64,000 nt of DNA from Sipunculus nudus. Its lineage: Eukaryota; Annelida; Sipuncula; Golfingiida; Sipunculidae. This document shows, piece after piece, positions 26,566 through 37,625 of this stretch. How positions within the stretch are numbered: position 1 is the stretch's first letter; each line of letters starts with the position of its first letter. Below the pieces are notes generated by a model that was not told where the DNA came from, did not search any database, and was given only the letters and a program-made list of their open reading frames with translations. Position numbers and translations under genes: made by a program. Location of the stretch: NCBI GenBank assembly GCA_026874595.1, contig CM049315.1, forward strand, positions 13,766,664 through 13,830,663. Direction: 5' to 3'.

Positions 26566-26949
26566 AGAACAGAACAGAACAGAACTTTATTCAGGAAAAA
26601 GGCCTCAGGCCCAAAGTTCCAAACATTTCAATTAATATTCAATTTAAACAAGTACATCAATCCAATGGAAGGTAGCAGTCTTATATTTCCTGCCATTAAC
26701 ACAAGTAACAGAACTGCATACCTACATACACTATAAATCTGTTTTGCCATCATCTGTGAGTATAAACTTAATTACACTTCAATAAACAGTCAGTTCAGAA
26801 ATTACAACAATATAATGTTAAGTAACAGTCTTAAAATGACTAATCAATCGTGCCATAAACACTTGTAACATTACTGCACATCTAAGTACACAATGAATCT
26901 ATTTTGCTGTCAACAGTGAGTACTGTTTAAAATACATAATTCAACCGTC

Positions 26950-27641
26950 TATCATTTTCCGTCTCCTCAAAAACGAATTAAACACATATGCAGCAACTTT
27001 TGATATTTCAAATGGATTATCTAAATTAAATAACTTTATAAAATTTTGTTCACTTGGATAATGCAAGTCTTGTCTAATATATTTTAACCTCAAATCATGA
27101 TGTAATTAACACTCTTGCATAAAGTGAGCTTCATCCTCAACAATATTGAATCCATAGCATAAACAATATTTACAGATCCTCTCTTCACGAGAAATGTTTT
27201 TATGGCGGCCCATTTCTATAGCTAATTCATGATTTGAATATCGAAGTTTAGCAAGTGCTGTACGGTATTGTTTATTTGGGATACAATCAACATATTTTTC
27301 TAGAGTAAGCATGGATTTAAAAGTACCATAATAGTAGAGTTTACTGCACAATTTAATATCACCATGCCAATTTTGAATGGCCATATCTTTTATTCTCATT
27401 TCAACTTCTTTCATAAAATATTCACATCTCCAATGTACTGTGCCATCCAAACATATCCAAAACCAGACTGGAACAACAATGTTCTCACTTGAGATACCCA
27501 ATTTGATTTACCACTATTGTCTAAATTCATCAACATGTTGTACACCTGTTTCTGATATCTATGTTCTGGCATATGCAAAAGTTTAATCCAATACTTAATA
27601 CAACGCAATAAGCAAGTTACAAACAAAAGGAAATCTGCCAC
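26950..27641 (-). pseudogene. LINE ORF2 C-terminus, frameshifted
   Basis: Continuation of the reverse transcriptase protein in pieces: LLRCIKYWIKLL (frame of 27411-27641), then WFWICLDGTVHW after a shift near 27490, then RICKYCLC and EDEAHFMQEC, a CCHC-like knuckle usual at the end of such ORF2 proteins. A TAA in frame at about 27107 is followed by LHHDLRLKYIRQDL and AAYVFNSFLRRR, which resembles the normal last residues of these proteins. Confidence 0.75.
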
Positions 27642-29817
27642 ATTCTCCTAGTGCTGCTGCATTTGGAGTATTCTGGCCTACATTTAAAATGTGTTTGCAG
27701 AATTTGTACTGTACTCTCTCTATAGTTTCTGATTTTTTAAAACCCCACAACTCACATCCATATGTTAGTATTGGCACTACCATTTGATCAAACAAATAAA
27801 AGAGATGTTTTGTACTTACATATTTACACTTTTTGCTGAATATTTTAATCATGCATACAGCTTTGTTTGCTTGTAAAACCTGCTGTTGTTGTGTTTTTGA
27901 CCAAGACAATTTTGTGGAGAAAATAATACCAAGATATTTGTAGTATGGAACCACTTCTAACTGTTTACCTTTTAAATACCATTTTTCTACTTTTCGTAAG
28001 GGACCACCTTTCCTAAAAACCATTATCTTAGTTTTATCTGTATTAATTTTGAAACCATAATTTTCACAAAACTTTTGTAAGAGATCAATCTGTTGCTGAA
28101 GTCTACCTACAGTATCTCCAAAATTAACCATATCATCTGCAAATAACAATGTCATTAAATTTGAGAGATTACCATTTACATATATCCCTTGACAATCACT
28201 TCCATCTAACATGTTACAATACTCATTAATAAATTTAGAAAATAATAAAGGACTTATCATACAACCTTGCCGGGTACCTATCGAACATGCAAAATAATCT
28301 GTTAGTCCATTCTCAGTTAATATACAAGACTGCATTTTTGAATACATTGATTTTATAACACATAATATTTTACCATTTATGCCTTGTTTTAATAAAACAT
28401 GCCACAATAAATTATGTTGTACACAATCAAATGCTTTTGCAAAGTCAATGTATAAACAGTAAAATCTACCTTTTCTTTTAACCAAGTATTTTTGAACTAA
28501 AGCATACAAAATAAATCCCTGGTCAATTGTAGAATATCCTTTCCTGTAACCAGCTTGTGATTCAGATAAAATATTCATTTCCTCAACAAACTGCGAAAGT
28601 CTATTGTTCAAAACTTTAGTTAATATTTTACCAGTAACATTTAGTAAGGATATCCCTCTATAATTACCAGGTTCATTCTGAGAACCCTTCTTGTGTAATG
28701 GAAATATTATTGCTTTACTCCATTCTTCAGGAAATGATCCCTTATTGAAAATCTTATTAAATAAAGTATGTAATAAGGGCAAAATAATTTCTAAAAGTGA
28801 TTTAATAATATCCACCTGGAGTCCATCTGGTCCAGGGGATTTACCACTGTGCATTTGATTTATTGCCTGTCTTATTTCAAATACTGTTATCTCATTGTTG
28901 AGTGATCCACACTCACAATTACTATTAAAATTATTTTTGAAGTATGTGTCAGCTAAAATGTGAAAATCTTCTTTAACTTCATTTTTATTTTCATTAAGTA
29001 AATCTCTGAAGTAATTTAACCAATCGTCTGCTGGAATGTGACTAACACTCTTCTCTTTCTTGAGACACTTTTTAATACAGGCCCATAAATCATTCATATT
29101 TTTAGTGTTTGTTAAGTATTTCACAGTGCACTCGTGTGTAGATTTCTTTTTATTATCACAAAGGTTTTTAAATTGTTGTCTCTTCTCTTTGTATTTATTC
29201 AAATCATAAATATTTCCAGATATCCTATATCTATCAAGTGCTGTATATTTAATCAATTTTGCTTTAGCACATTCATCATCCCACCAGTTTGGTTGAGACC
29301 AACTCTTTTTACTTTGGTAATGTTTAGGTTCAGTAAAAATATGTAACACTTTATTCAAATATTCAATAGCCTTTTCAACATCCTGCTGAACATAATAATT
29401 AAAATTACATATGTGATCATTATATAAATTTTCATTATAATTTAAAAGTTCAAATACAGCCTGTGACTTAAGTTTGTACCTTGTCCATGCAGTTGTGTGC
29501 TCAAAATTTTCTGGAACTGTTTGTACAGATTCAACTTTTAAAGTACATTTCACTGGAAAGTGATCTGACAAATCTAACCTTAATACTGTAAACGATTCCA
29601 TTTTAATAAAAAATTCAGGACTAACAATAATGTAGTCAATAACACTCTGTCCAGCATGTGTTACACATGTGTATTCACCTACAATATCTGGAGGAATTCT
29701 ACCATTCAAAACATGAATATTAAAAGCACAACTGTTGTAATGAAAATCCAAATTTGTTAGTTTTACCATCCTTTGAGTTTCTACACACTTTAAATTCATC
29801 TGAAGGGTACACTTCAT
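27595..29817 (-). CDS. LINE ORF2: endonuclease C-terminus and reverse transcriptase (740 codons, broken at both ends)
   Basis: Residues 1-95 are the last part of the AP endonuclease, with the S-D-H catalytic motif at 84-86 (SDHFP). The reverse transcriptase covers about 320-640: KSPGPDG (326-332), NYRGISLLN (385-393), YIDFAKAFD with catalytic Asp 458, GTRQGC (514-519), and FADD (559-562) with Asp 561 and 562. YKYLGIIFS lies in the thumb-side motif. All catalytic residues are kept. The true protein began further upstream: the first 25 or so codons here are out of frame with the ancestral ORF, which continues from 29720-30550. It is cut short at about 27620 by a second frameshift. Its normal role is target-primed reverse transcription of the element's own RNA. 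Confidence 0.85.
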   Translation of the reverse strand: MKCTLQMNLKCVETQRMVKLTNLDFHYNSCAFNIHVLNGRIPPDIVGEYTCVTHAGQSVIDYIIVSPEFFIKMESFTVLRLDLSDHFPVKCTLKVESVQTVPENFEHTTAWTRYKLKSQAVFELLNYNENLYNDHICNFNYYVQQDVEKAIEYLNKVLHIFTEPKHYQSKKSWSQPNWWDDECAKAKLIKYTALDRYRISGNIYDLNKYKEKRQQFKNLCDNKKKSTHECTVKYLTNTKNMNDLWACIKKCLKKEKSVSHIPADDWLNYFRDLLNENKNEVKEDFHILADTYFKNNFNSNCECGSLNNEITVFEIRQAINQMHSGKSPGPDGLQVDIIKSLLEIILPLLHTLFNKIFNKGSFPEEWSKAIIFPLHKKGSQNEPGNYRGISLLNVTGKILTKVLNNRLSQFVEEMNILSESQAGYRKGYSTIDQGFILYALVQKYLVKRKGRFYCLYIDFAKAFDCVQHNLLWHVLLKQGINGKILCVIKSMYSKMQSCILTENGLTDYFACSIGTRQGCMISPLLFSKFINEYCNMLDGSDCQGIYVNGNLSNLMTLLFADDMVNFGDTVGRLQQQIDLLQKFCENYGFKINTDKTKIMVFRKGGPLRKVEKWYLKGKQLEVVPYYKYLGIIFSTKLSWSKTQQQQVLQANKAVCMIKIFSKKCKYVSTKHLFYLFDQMVVPILTYGCELWGFKKSETIERVQYKFCKHILNVGQNTPNAAALGECGRFPFVCNLLIALY

Positions 29818-30550
29818 TCAAACCAATAAATCCTAAATGATCATTTTCTATGTAATCATACATTTTACCAATCCTTGCATTCAGATCACCCATTAAAATT
29901 ACATATAAATCTCCATATTTTGACATCATATCTACCATAATATTTTCAAGTCTTACTATACCATCATTTTCATCTAAAGATTCATATAGTACCGAACCCT
30001 CTGGAGCAATATATGCACATATTAACAGAACAGGGTCCTCTGAATTAAAAGCTGTACCATCCAATATTAAAGCAATTATATCTATATATTTGTGAACATA
30101 AATTATGTTGAAATTGCAATTCTTTCTTATACATACAATGATTCCTCCTCTACCAACATTTTCTCTAACACTTGCAAAATATATAAATTTGTCAGAGCAG
30201 TTGTCAAACTCTTCTTCATAAGATGCCCAGATTTCCCCAATACACAGTTTATCAGAATCATTCATTAAATCTAAAAATTCTGGTGAATAAATCTTGTTTT
30301 TCAGACCCCCAGCATTCCATGAGACCATGTTTACTGTATTATATTCAGCATTATATGAACTATGAGTTTTAGTAAGTGTGCTTGAATTAGTAAGTGAACA
30401 AGTGCTTACCTGTTTATATGGTGCAAGTGCCGCCTCAATTTTAGTAAAGTGCTGGTTCAGAGATGTTAGTTGATCTTGTTTGTCATCAGGTTGATCCCCA
30501 TCTGAAATTAGTGACAATGTTGAATTTACAAGTATTTTTGAATCTTTCAA
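29720..30550 (-). pseudogene. LINE ORF2 N-terminus: AP-like endonuclease fragment
   Basis: 276 codons. Residues 1-74 are a polar linker. The endonuclease begins at MVSWNAGG (Asn 79) and has the Glu position at IGEIW (Glu 106), RGGIIVCI, and MGDLNARIG (Asp 222, Asn 224). The frame shifts near LQQLC at about 29725; the sequence resumes in the frame of the reverse transcriptase ORF at AFNIHVLNGR. The four catalytic positions are thus present but split over two frames. Confidence 0.85.
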
Positions 30551-31134
30551 ATAATCATATGAACATGGACCCTGGCCTGACCCTCATTTATCATTTCTAG
30601 TTTTCCCTACCATCACTTTTGAGTTTGATTCGAAATCCTATTTAAACAGATGTCCCTCAATACAAAGTTTATCAAAGGAAAGATAAGCCTCTTTTTCATC
30701 CTGCCTAGCCTTTACCATAAAGGGGATAAGGTTACGCCTTGCCGATCTGACCTGTTCACTATAATCATGTGATACCCGAACATCTGATTAAGAGTCTTGT
30801 AATGAAAAAAAAAGCCATCCTTAATCCAGGTACATATCCACATATTATGAAAACAAACACTTGCTTTTATATGTGGTGATTTATATATAAATAATCCGAT
30901 ATCTAGGAAACTAAGTTTATTGCTATGATTCCATAAAATAAACTGCAAAATGTTCCCATCATCTTATAAATCAGTAGCAAAACCTTAATACTATACTCTC
31001 ATAGTCTTAATGCCTGGCTGAAGCATTCCGACAACTGTGTTTTTGTTATGCAGTAACGGGGTACTTATCACTCAGCCTTATCACTTAAAAGGCTGATACA
31101 AAAGGGAGTCATATGTCACCAGTGTCACTCACAA
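30551..31134. other. Unassigned stretch between LINE and repeat block A
   Basis: AT-rich; it could hold the decayed 5' region of the LINE, but no ORF1-like protein can be read. I see no gene. Confidence 0.4.
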
Positions 31135-32600
31135 TTACAGCGACAAAGTGAGATGTACCAGCTGGATTGCAATGGTTATATATAAAAGAAAAATAGACCA
31201 ACATCCCTGACCAATGACCTTGGCCTTTTGCCCACATATCAACTGGATTCTTTCTAAATGATGGGTAACTACTAACCACTTAAATCTGGTGTAATTACTT
31301 GGCAACCAATGAGTGAATAACTTTGACTTGCAACCTTTAACCTCCTGACCAGCTGACCCCAAAATCAATCAGTTATTTCTTCAAGCAAAAAGACCCATAA
31401 ATATGAAGTTTGGATCAAATTGAGTGATGCATAGATGTGGCATATGTGAAAGATTGAAGGTTTGGGTTGAACAGTTTCACAAGAAATATGTTCACAAGCA
31501 TTTAGAACAATTAAGTATTGTGGCCTTGACCTTTGACCTTTTGAACTCGACATCAATAGGCTTCTTACCCTATTGGTAGGTAAGTCATATATGTAAGATG
31601 GGAGGTATAGATTGAAATGTTTGCCTGAAAATGTCTCCACATTAGAAGAGGGTGCGGTGAACTTGACCTTTGACCTCAAAATCAACAGGTCTTTTCCCCT
31701 GTTGGCAGAGAATCGATATCAGTGCTGGAAGGTTTGGAATAAAAAGTCTAGCTTGAAATGTGTCCACAACCTTTTAAAAAAATATGTTCACAAGCATTTA
31801 GAACAATATTGTGACCTTGACCTTTGACCTTTTGAACTCAACATCAATAGGCTTCTTCCCCTATTGGTAGGTAAGCCATATATGACAGATGGAAAGTATA
31901 GATTGAAAAGTTTGCCTGAAAATGACTCCACGCAAGAAAAGGGTGCTGTGAACTTGCCCTTTGACCTCTAAATCAACAGGTCTTTTCCCCTGTTGGCAGA
32001 AAATCGATATCAGTGCTGAAAGGTTTGGAATGAAAGGTCTAGCTTGAAATGTGTCCACAGCCTTTTCAAAGAAGTCGATCCTGTGACCCTGACCTTTGAC
32101 CTTGTGACCTCAACATCTATAGGATTCTTCTCCCACTTAGTAGGTGAGCTATATGTGAAAGATCAAAGAATTGGGATGAAAGGTTTGGCTTAAAATGCAT
32201 CCACAGGCTTTTCAAAGAAGTTGGTTCTGTGACCTTGACCTTAGACCTTGTGACCTTAAAATAATTATGGTTCTTCCTCTGTTGGTAGGTGAGCTGTATG
32301 TGAAAGATGGAAGGTTTGGGATGAAAATTTTGGCTAAAAGAATTATTTCTGGGGGGTGCAAACACACCCCATAACTTCGAGAATATAGGTCGCAGTGACC
32401 TAATTTCAGGTTTGCAAGGAGATCTTTATAGAACCTTTAAGACTGCATAGGGTTCATGGCCCTAGCCCCTACGGTTAGGATTTGTGCCCTGCTAACGGCC
32501 GGACGGACGGCCGGACGGACGGACAGACGGAAGGACGACGGACAAAGACCCATCGCTATAGCCCAGCATGAATGAAAGTCAGCTGAGCTAAAAAATGGGA
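31135..32600 (-). repeat. TGACCT-family repeat block A
   Basis: Minus orientation: the head is at the right end (TTTTTTAGCTCAGCTGAC, then GTCCGTCGTCCTTCCG and TTAGCAGGGCACAAATC). The body has a 296 bp tandem duplication (acaagcatttagaac at 31494 and 31790). TGACCTTTGACCT, a perfect DR1 in reverse, is found at 31528-31540, 31664-31676, 31818-31830 and 32090-32102. A one-mismatch ERE lies at 32387-32401. Open frames here are incidental. Confidence 0.8.
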
Positions 32601-35600
32601 CCAAAGTCTATATTTCTAATTATGAATATATTTTATTTTAATATATAAATATTCTTCTCTTAATAGGAGGGGGATGATTATACATTGACCATCCCCCTTG
32701 CTAAAAGATGGGGGAATTTATACCCCCGATCCCCCTAAATCGGGTTGATATTAAAGCCGGTTATCCTCTTAATGAAACGCCCGAGCATATGAAGGTATCA
32801 AATTGAAGACACAGGATTCGTAGGCCTTCGTTCTGGCAGAGAATATTTTCACGGAATGACCACGGTGAACCAACCAGGGCTTAGCTTAGTTCCCTATATG
32901 TGCAATGTATGGCGCCACTATATGATCCTCCCTTCGATGGGGAAACTATTCTTTGCTTGTACAAGCCATATGGCCTGTATTAATTACGTACAGAAATAGT
33001 GAAATACTTTGTAGATTTAAATCCTATAAATGTTTTAAATGAATTATATATCTGAATAAAACCTCCGGTAGACATAAAAGGCAAAAGAAACCGATAAATA
33101 AGTTCCAGTATAATTTATGCTATAGTAAAGTGATGGGATTACATAATTGACCATACACGCCTGTATACTGAAAAATAATTCGCAAAAAGGCGAAGATGAT
33201 GCTGCGTAAAAAGTATGCCGTTGCTTGATTGGCACATTCCCAACAGATATTATCATGTCAGGGTATGAACTTTGCATGTAATTAGCGTCCTTGCAAATAT
33301 TTTGATTCCCTTTTAATTAAATAATTAAAATATCAAATGATTTTAAGAATAATAACGTGACTTCAACACTGTCACAGTTCAAGTTTTATAGTTATGTCAT
33401 CTTCCGCGGTCGATAAGTTAAAGTTCTAATCTCTGTTACCTAATTATTTTGTCTTTTGTAAGCTGTGTTCTTGATGCAAGGTGTGTCTGTATGTGAACGT
33501 GTGGGTATCTTACACTCACCTGGTTTCGTATGCTTGTCATTACCATTTTAGTGTTCAAGGTATGAGAGCAAAGCTGCTGATTCGTTGTAATATGCTTGTA
33601 TACAAGGTCTTATATTTTGATACAAAATCTGTCTTTTTGCATTTGAACATGTAAAGTATTTCTTTTGTTACAGGGAAGCTTTTTGTTCCTGTATACTGAT
33701 GACCAATCTTAGGTGTTTTAGATATATGTAAGCTGTAGGGGATTGAGCGTTCGCTCTCGTATGCTTTACCTAATAAAAACCGTCCCTACTATGCAAAACT
33801 TGCTTCTGTTTTCAGCAAGATGATCGGTTAATACAATACGGGTTTGTTCACCAGGCAAGGTGGGAACATAAAGGGACGCTGACGATGGGGACAAATTAGT
33901 TCCCACGTCCACGGTGAGCTGATATAATTGCTATAGACATCTCACTGCAAGCTATCACCCTGCTGTAGATTGGTTGCCAGAGTGGTTCTCTCCATAATGG
34001 AATAATCTTTCTGCTTAAGATTGACCACCCTAGTGATTTCTCGAGTGTACAAGTGTGTACCTGTTTTAGGGTTCTTAACAACTACAAGTACTATTCATCA
34101 TTCCAACATAAATAAAAATATGTCTATATGGCAAATTGGTTGGTTTTCTTATTTTTATTATTAAAAATGTGATTTTCAAATACCCCATTTTACTTTAAGC
34201 GGTGTCGGCACACGATAACTGATCATGTATTAGTTGGACCAGCCAGGAAGTTGTAAAGAACAATGGGGACGTGCCATGGCTCCACATGGTGTCGGTTCAC
34301 GGTACTAACCAGCGGAAGAAAGTCGTCACCATGACATAATTGGTATCTTCTCTGGAGACCAAAGATCAGATGGATCTGGGACCATCACGCAACCGTTATG
34401 GATGGACGTTTTTGGTGCAGAGGGAGCAACTAAAGATCAATACTTAAGCCGGAAAATTACAGCCCAGCATAAGGTCCTCCGTGTGTATTACCGAAAATAT
34501 ATTTAAGTGACTGTGATGCCGTCTTTTAGATTTTGTCCGTAAACTATATTTAAATAATACAATAATGACTGTCTCGTATAATAAATGTGACGTCATTACG
34601 GCTTTTTACGAGGCTTGATTAATTCTACCGCCAATTATATATGCCATCATACTCTGTCACAAACTTGCCCACATAATAACATTGGTTTCTTTCTTGTAAA
34701 TGTAGTTTGCCTGTCTGAGGGTTGAAAATTAACTATATTCCGTTTGCCCCTTGCTCCAATTACGTAAACCTTGGATTTTGTATTGTAGTGTATCTTTCGA
34801 TCATTGTAATTTTCTTTGATGGTTAATTAATAAAGGTAAGGATGAATTACTAAACTTCATTAGTCAAAGTGATGACGAAACAAGTCCTTTTGGCACGAAG
34901 GCACAAATATTCATATGTGTCTTTATGTATTCACATGTATATTTCTTATGAATCTATTCATACCGTGATGTATTTATTGTATAGACTATGTATGGGCAAT
35001 TTTTGTAACTGGTTTTAGTTTGTTGTATTTAGCGCACCTGTTTAAGGCCCCAAAGTAGTACCTCCACATTTAAAGACCCATAGCAGTTCATAAATTTTGT
35101 CTATAATTGGTATTTTCCCTTACGTTTAATGTTAAAAGAACTAGGTTCGTAAGATTCTGAGAAAAGTGTTCTGAACAGATGTTATCTAGTCCAAAACATA
35201 GAAAAACTTTAGTTCATGCAGTATTGCTGTAAATACGAGAGAACATTTTGTTTTCAGCAAGGGGTCCGTAAAAATGCAAATGCCATTTTATTTCTCATAT
35301 AAACTGATGTACGGGCTTCAAGTAACCATTACAAAAGCAGTGAAAATATTTCAAGATACGTTTGCAAGCCCATGGTTTATCTTATTCTAAGCCGGTTGAA
35401 ACATCTGTGGATCAGTAAACGCTATTTATTCTAACGGCTAATTCGTTCCACGAGCCTAACTCGGCCCGCAGACAGTGGCGTACGTATTATTTATTATGCA
35501 GAGAGCGAATCTATATCGGCACGTGTGACGCAGAACCGTGTCCACGACAATTACTAGGAGAGTCCCATGCGGCTTTATAGATGTTACTTCCAGTGACAGT

Positions 35601-36254
35601 TGGCTTTTTACGCGAGCAAAACAGGTGCTTTTGCTTCTCAAGGGAACGTTCGTCGTCATGCTGGTTAAGTCGGTACGCGGGGCCTCGGCTCTGCAGTAGT
35701 TACAAAACCCACATTGTCAGCTGAAATTCCCCGTAAGTAGTTACCACAGCCAGGCCACAGATAAATGGTTTGCTAGGTTTTGCCAAGTCTCAAACTGATG
35801 CAGTCCCTTTGAAAGTTGAATGATAAAATCTTTATACATAAGAAGTATTTTGTTTGCCACTTATATCGTGCTGCCACTCGGGTCCGGCAAAATGGTCCAG
35901 TGGCATCCAACTCATGCTGCATCCTGTTGCCACTGGTTACCCGCATTCTATCTTTAAATCTTGTTTATAAGGCATTGCGGCAACAGATCAACATGCAATT
36001 CGTCTTATATATATAACAAGAGAACAGTTGTGCCCGTCTAGAAGCAACTAATCTGTTTCTATTTTTCGAATTAATTTCAGTCCATTTTGTAATTTTTATT
36101 TCATCTTCATTACCAGAAATATACCATCTTATTAAATGAATAATTTTATCATTTTGTGTAATCTTTTTGAAAATATTGTGTAGAAATACCATTTAAGGAA
36201 ATTTTACGAACTAGAGGAATCTGTGTATACGGTTTTAGGTTCCGATAGGCAATA
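32601..36254. other. AT-rich non-coding with one dispersed repeat
   Basis: Besides the copy at 33824-34040 there are unique GC-richer patches at about 34200-34450 and 35440-35700 without recognisable genes. Confidence 0.45.
33824..34040 (-). repeat. Dispersed repeat, copy b (about 220 bp)
   Basis: Inverse copy of 23518-23760; similarity ends at CCCGTATTGTATTAAC on one side and AGAAATCACT on the other. The ORF across it on the minus strand is incidental. Confidence 0.8.
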
Positions 36255-37290
36255 AAGCCTCTATTGTAGTGCATCCGATATATTTCTAATATAGCTGTCG
36301 AATGCGAATTTTGGAGACGAAAAATCATCGGTCGGAAACCAAAAATATCGTTCGGATTTGGTGTGAATGATATTTCGGATGCGACAGGATTTTAGTCGGA
36401 ACGACAGAAATATTCGTTCGTGTCATATTCGTTCGGACGCATCCGGTGTGAAACCGCCTTAAAGCCCAGCATACACGTTACGAAATTTGGATACAATGGG
36501 ATAGAAAGAAGGTACGACACGAAATCCTTGCTTCTTGGCTTCTTATCGCAACGTGTATAATGAGATCCGATACGACGTCCTACGATCTTGGCTTCGTATC
36601 GTATCGTATTTTTTCGAGCAATTTTGTATCGTAACTGGCAATCGTAATTCCGCCGCATGAGTGAAAACCATACCAATAATCTCCCCATTTCCCCAAAATT
36701 CCCCAATTTTCTGTCGTAGACCTGTCGTATATGTGTTGCGGGATGTATGTGACGGATGCTTAAGACAAACCAACGGCGGTCGCAGGAATGACCTAAAGTA
36801 AAACGTGCGACAATCTTGGGGGTTCGTAGGAAAGTCTTGCGATTTATAGAACTAGGATAACAAAAAAATCGTACGAAAGTCGTCGGTTTATCGTAACACA
36901 GTAATAAGGCATCGTACAACAGACCTACGAGATCGGCCTGACAAAAAAATAACCTATGACGCTGAAAAAATGTGAACATGTTCAGAATTCTATGGCAAAG
37001 GTCTTTTTTTTCAAAGATTTTTTTTGGTTCACAAAGCACCAGAATTTTGTAGGACCCACCAATGTCTATCCTAGGAACTTCCCCAATTGTTATCGTATAC
37101 CTTTCGAATATGTGTTGTGCGATGTATGTGACTTAAGCCTGGCGTATACACGTTACGAAATTTGATACGATAAGATTTTGTAATTTTCTATCGCAATGTC
37201 GTATCGTAAATACCCAAGACATGTGTCGTATTTCTACGTACATTATACGAATGTCGTGCAAAAGGGGACGGGTTAATTACTTCAAATATT
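36255..37290. repeat. MITE-like cluster rich in TACGA/TCGTA words
   Basis: The word ACACGTTACGAAATTTG(G)ATAC occurs at about 36473 and 37148 in the same orientation. Inverse words (CGCAACGTGTATAATG) lie at 36547. CATCCGGTGTGAAACCGCC near 36440 (reverse GGCGGTTTCACACCGGATG) resembles the end of a DNA element. Several short elements probably overlap here. The 215-codon minus-strand frame (36392-37039) runs across these repeats. Confidence 0.5.
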
Positions 37291-37457
37291 GATCAGCAAC
37301 AGGGCTGCCAATTACACTATACATTGCAAAAAATTGGCTTTATGCGCTTCGTAGCCTAATTATTAGGTCTTTACCTACGAATCAGAACTATATTCTGAAC
37401 CAAGACCCTTAACTCCAAGTTTGAGTAAAATAACTTATAAACAGTAGGCTCAATTCC

Positions 37458-37459
<2 letters not shown>

Positions 37460-37510
<51 letters not shown>
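37460..37510 (+). repeat. (TA)n microsatellite
   Basis: About 25 TA units with one interruption near 37501. Confidence 0.9.
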
Positions 37511-37625
37511 GACTACCTACTACAACACATGCACTATCACACTCTCATTGGCAAGCCGGGAATCAAACCCTGGCCGTCTGCAGAGAGAGCCCAGCTTTTT
37601 GAAACTCGACTGTCCAGGCCCCACT
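37509..37625 (-). mobile_element. tRNA-like SINE head next to a (TA)n tract
   Basis: On the minus strand: GTGGGGCCTGGACAGTCGAG, then GCTGGGCTCTCTCTGCAGAC, then GGGTTTGATTCCCGGC, which closely matches a Pol III B box (GGTTCGAATCC). It looks like the 5' part of a different tRNA-derived SINE. The body is short and runs into (TA)n. It could also be a tRNA pseudogene; no complete cloverleaf is evident. Confidence 0.5.

Larger units (their letters stand above)
26566..30550 (-). mobile_element. Decayed APE-type non-LTR retrotransposon (LINE)
   Basis: Minus-strand element of at least 4 kb. From its 5' side it contains an AP-like endonuclease (30550 to about 29530), a reverse transcriptase, and a C-terminal Cys/His knuckle region. 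The 3' end reads TGAATAAAGTTCTGTTCTG and closes in a run of GTTCT units (26566-26591), a simple-repeat LINE tail. At least three frameshifts and one in-frame TAA break the long ORF, so it cannot mobilise itself. Its 3' UTR (26.6-26.95 kb) has two diverged tandem copies of a roughly 160 bp segment. I cannot fix the clade by eye. The 5' boundary is uncertain. Confidence 0.9.

Noticed and set aside
36392-37039. 215-codon minus-strand frame
   Set aside because: Runs across several short repeats (TACGA-rich MITE-like cluster); no recognisable domain; overlapping frames in other phases.
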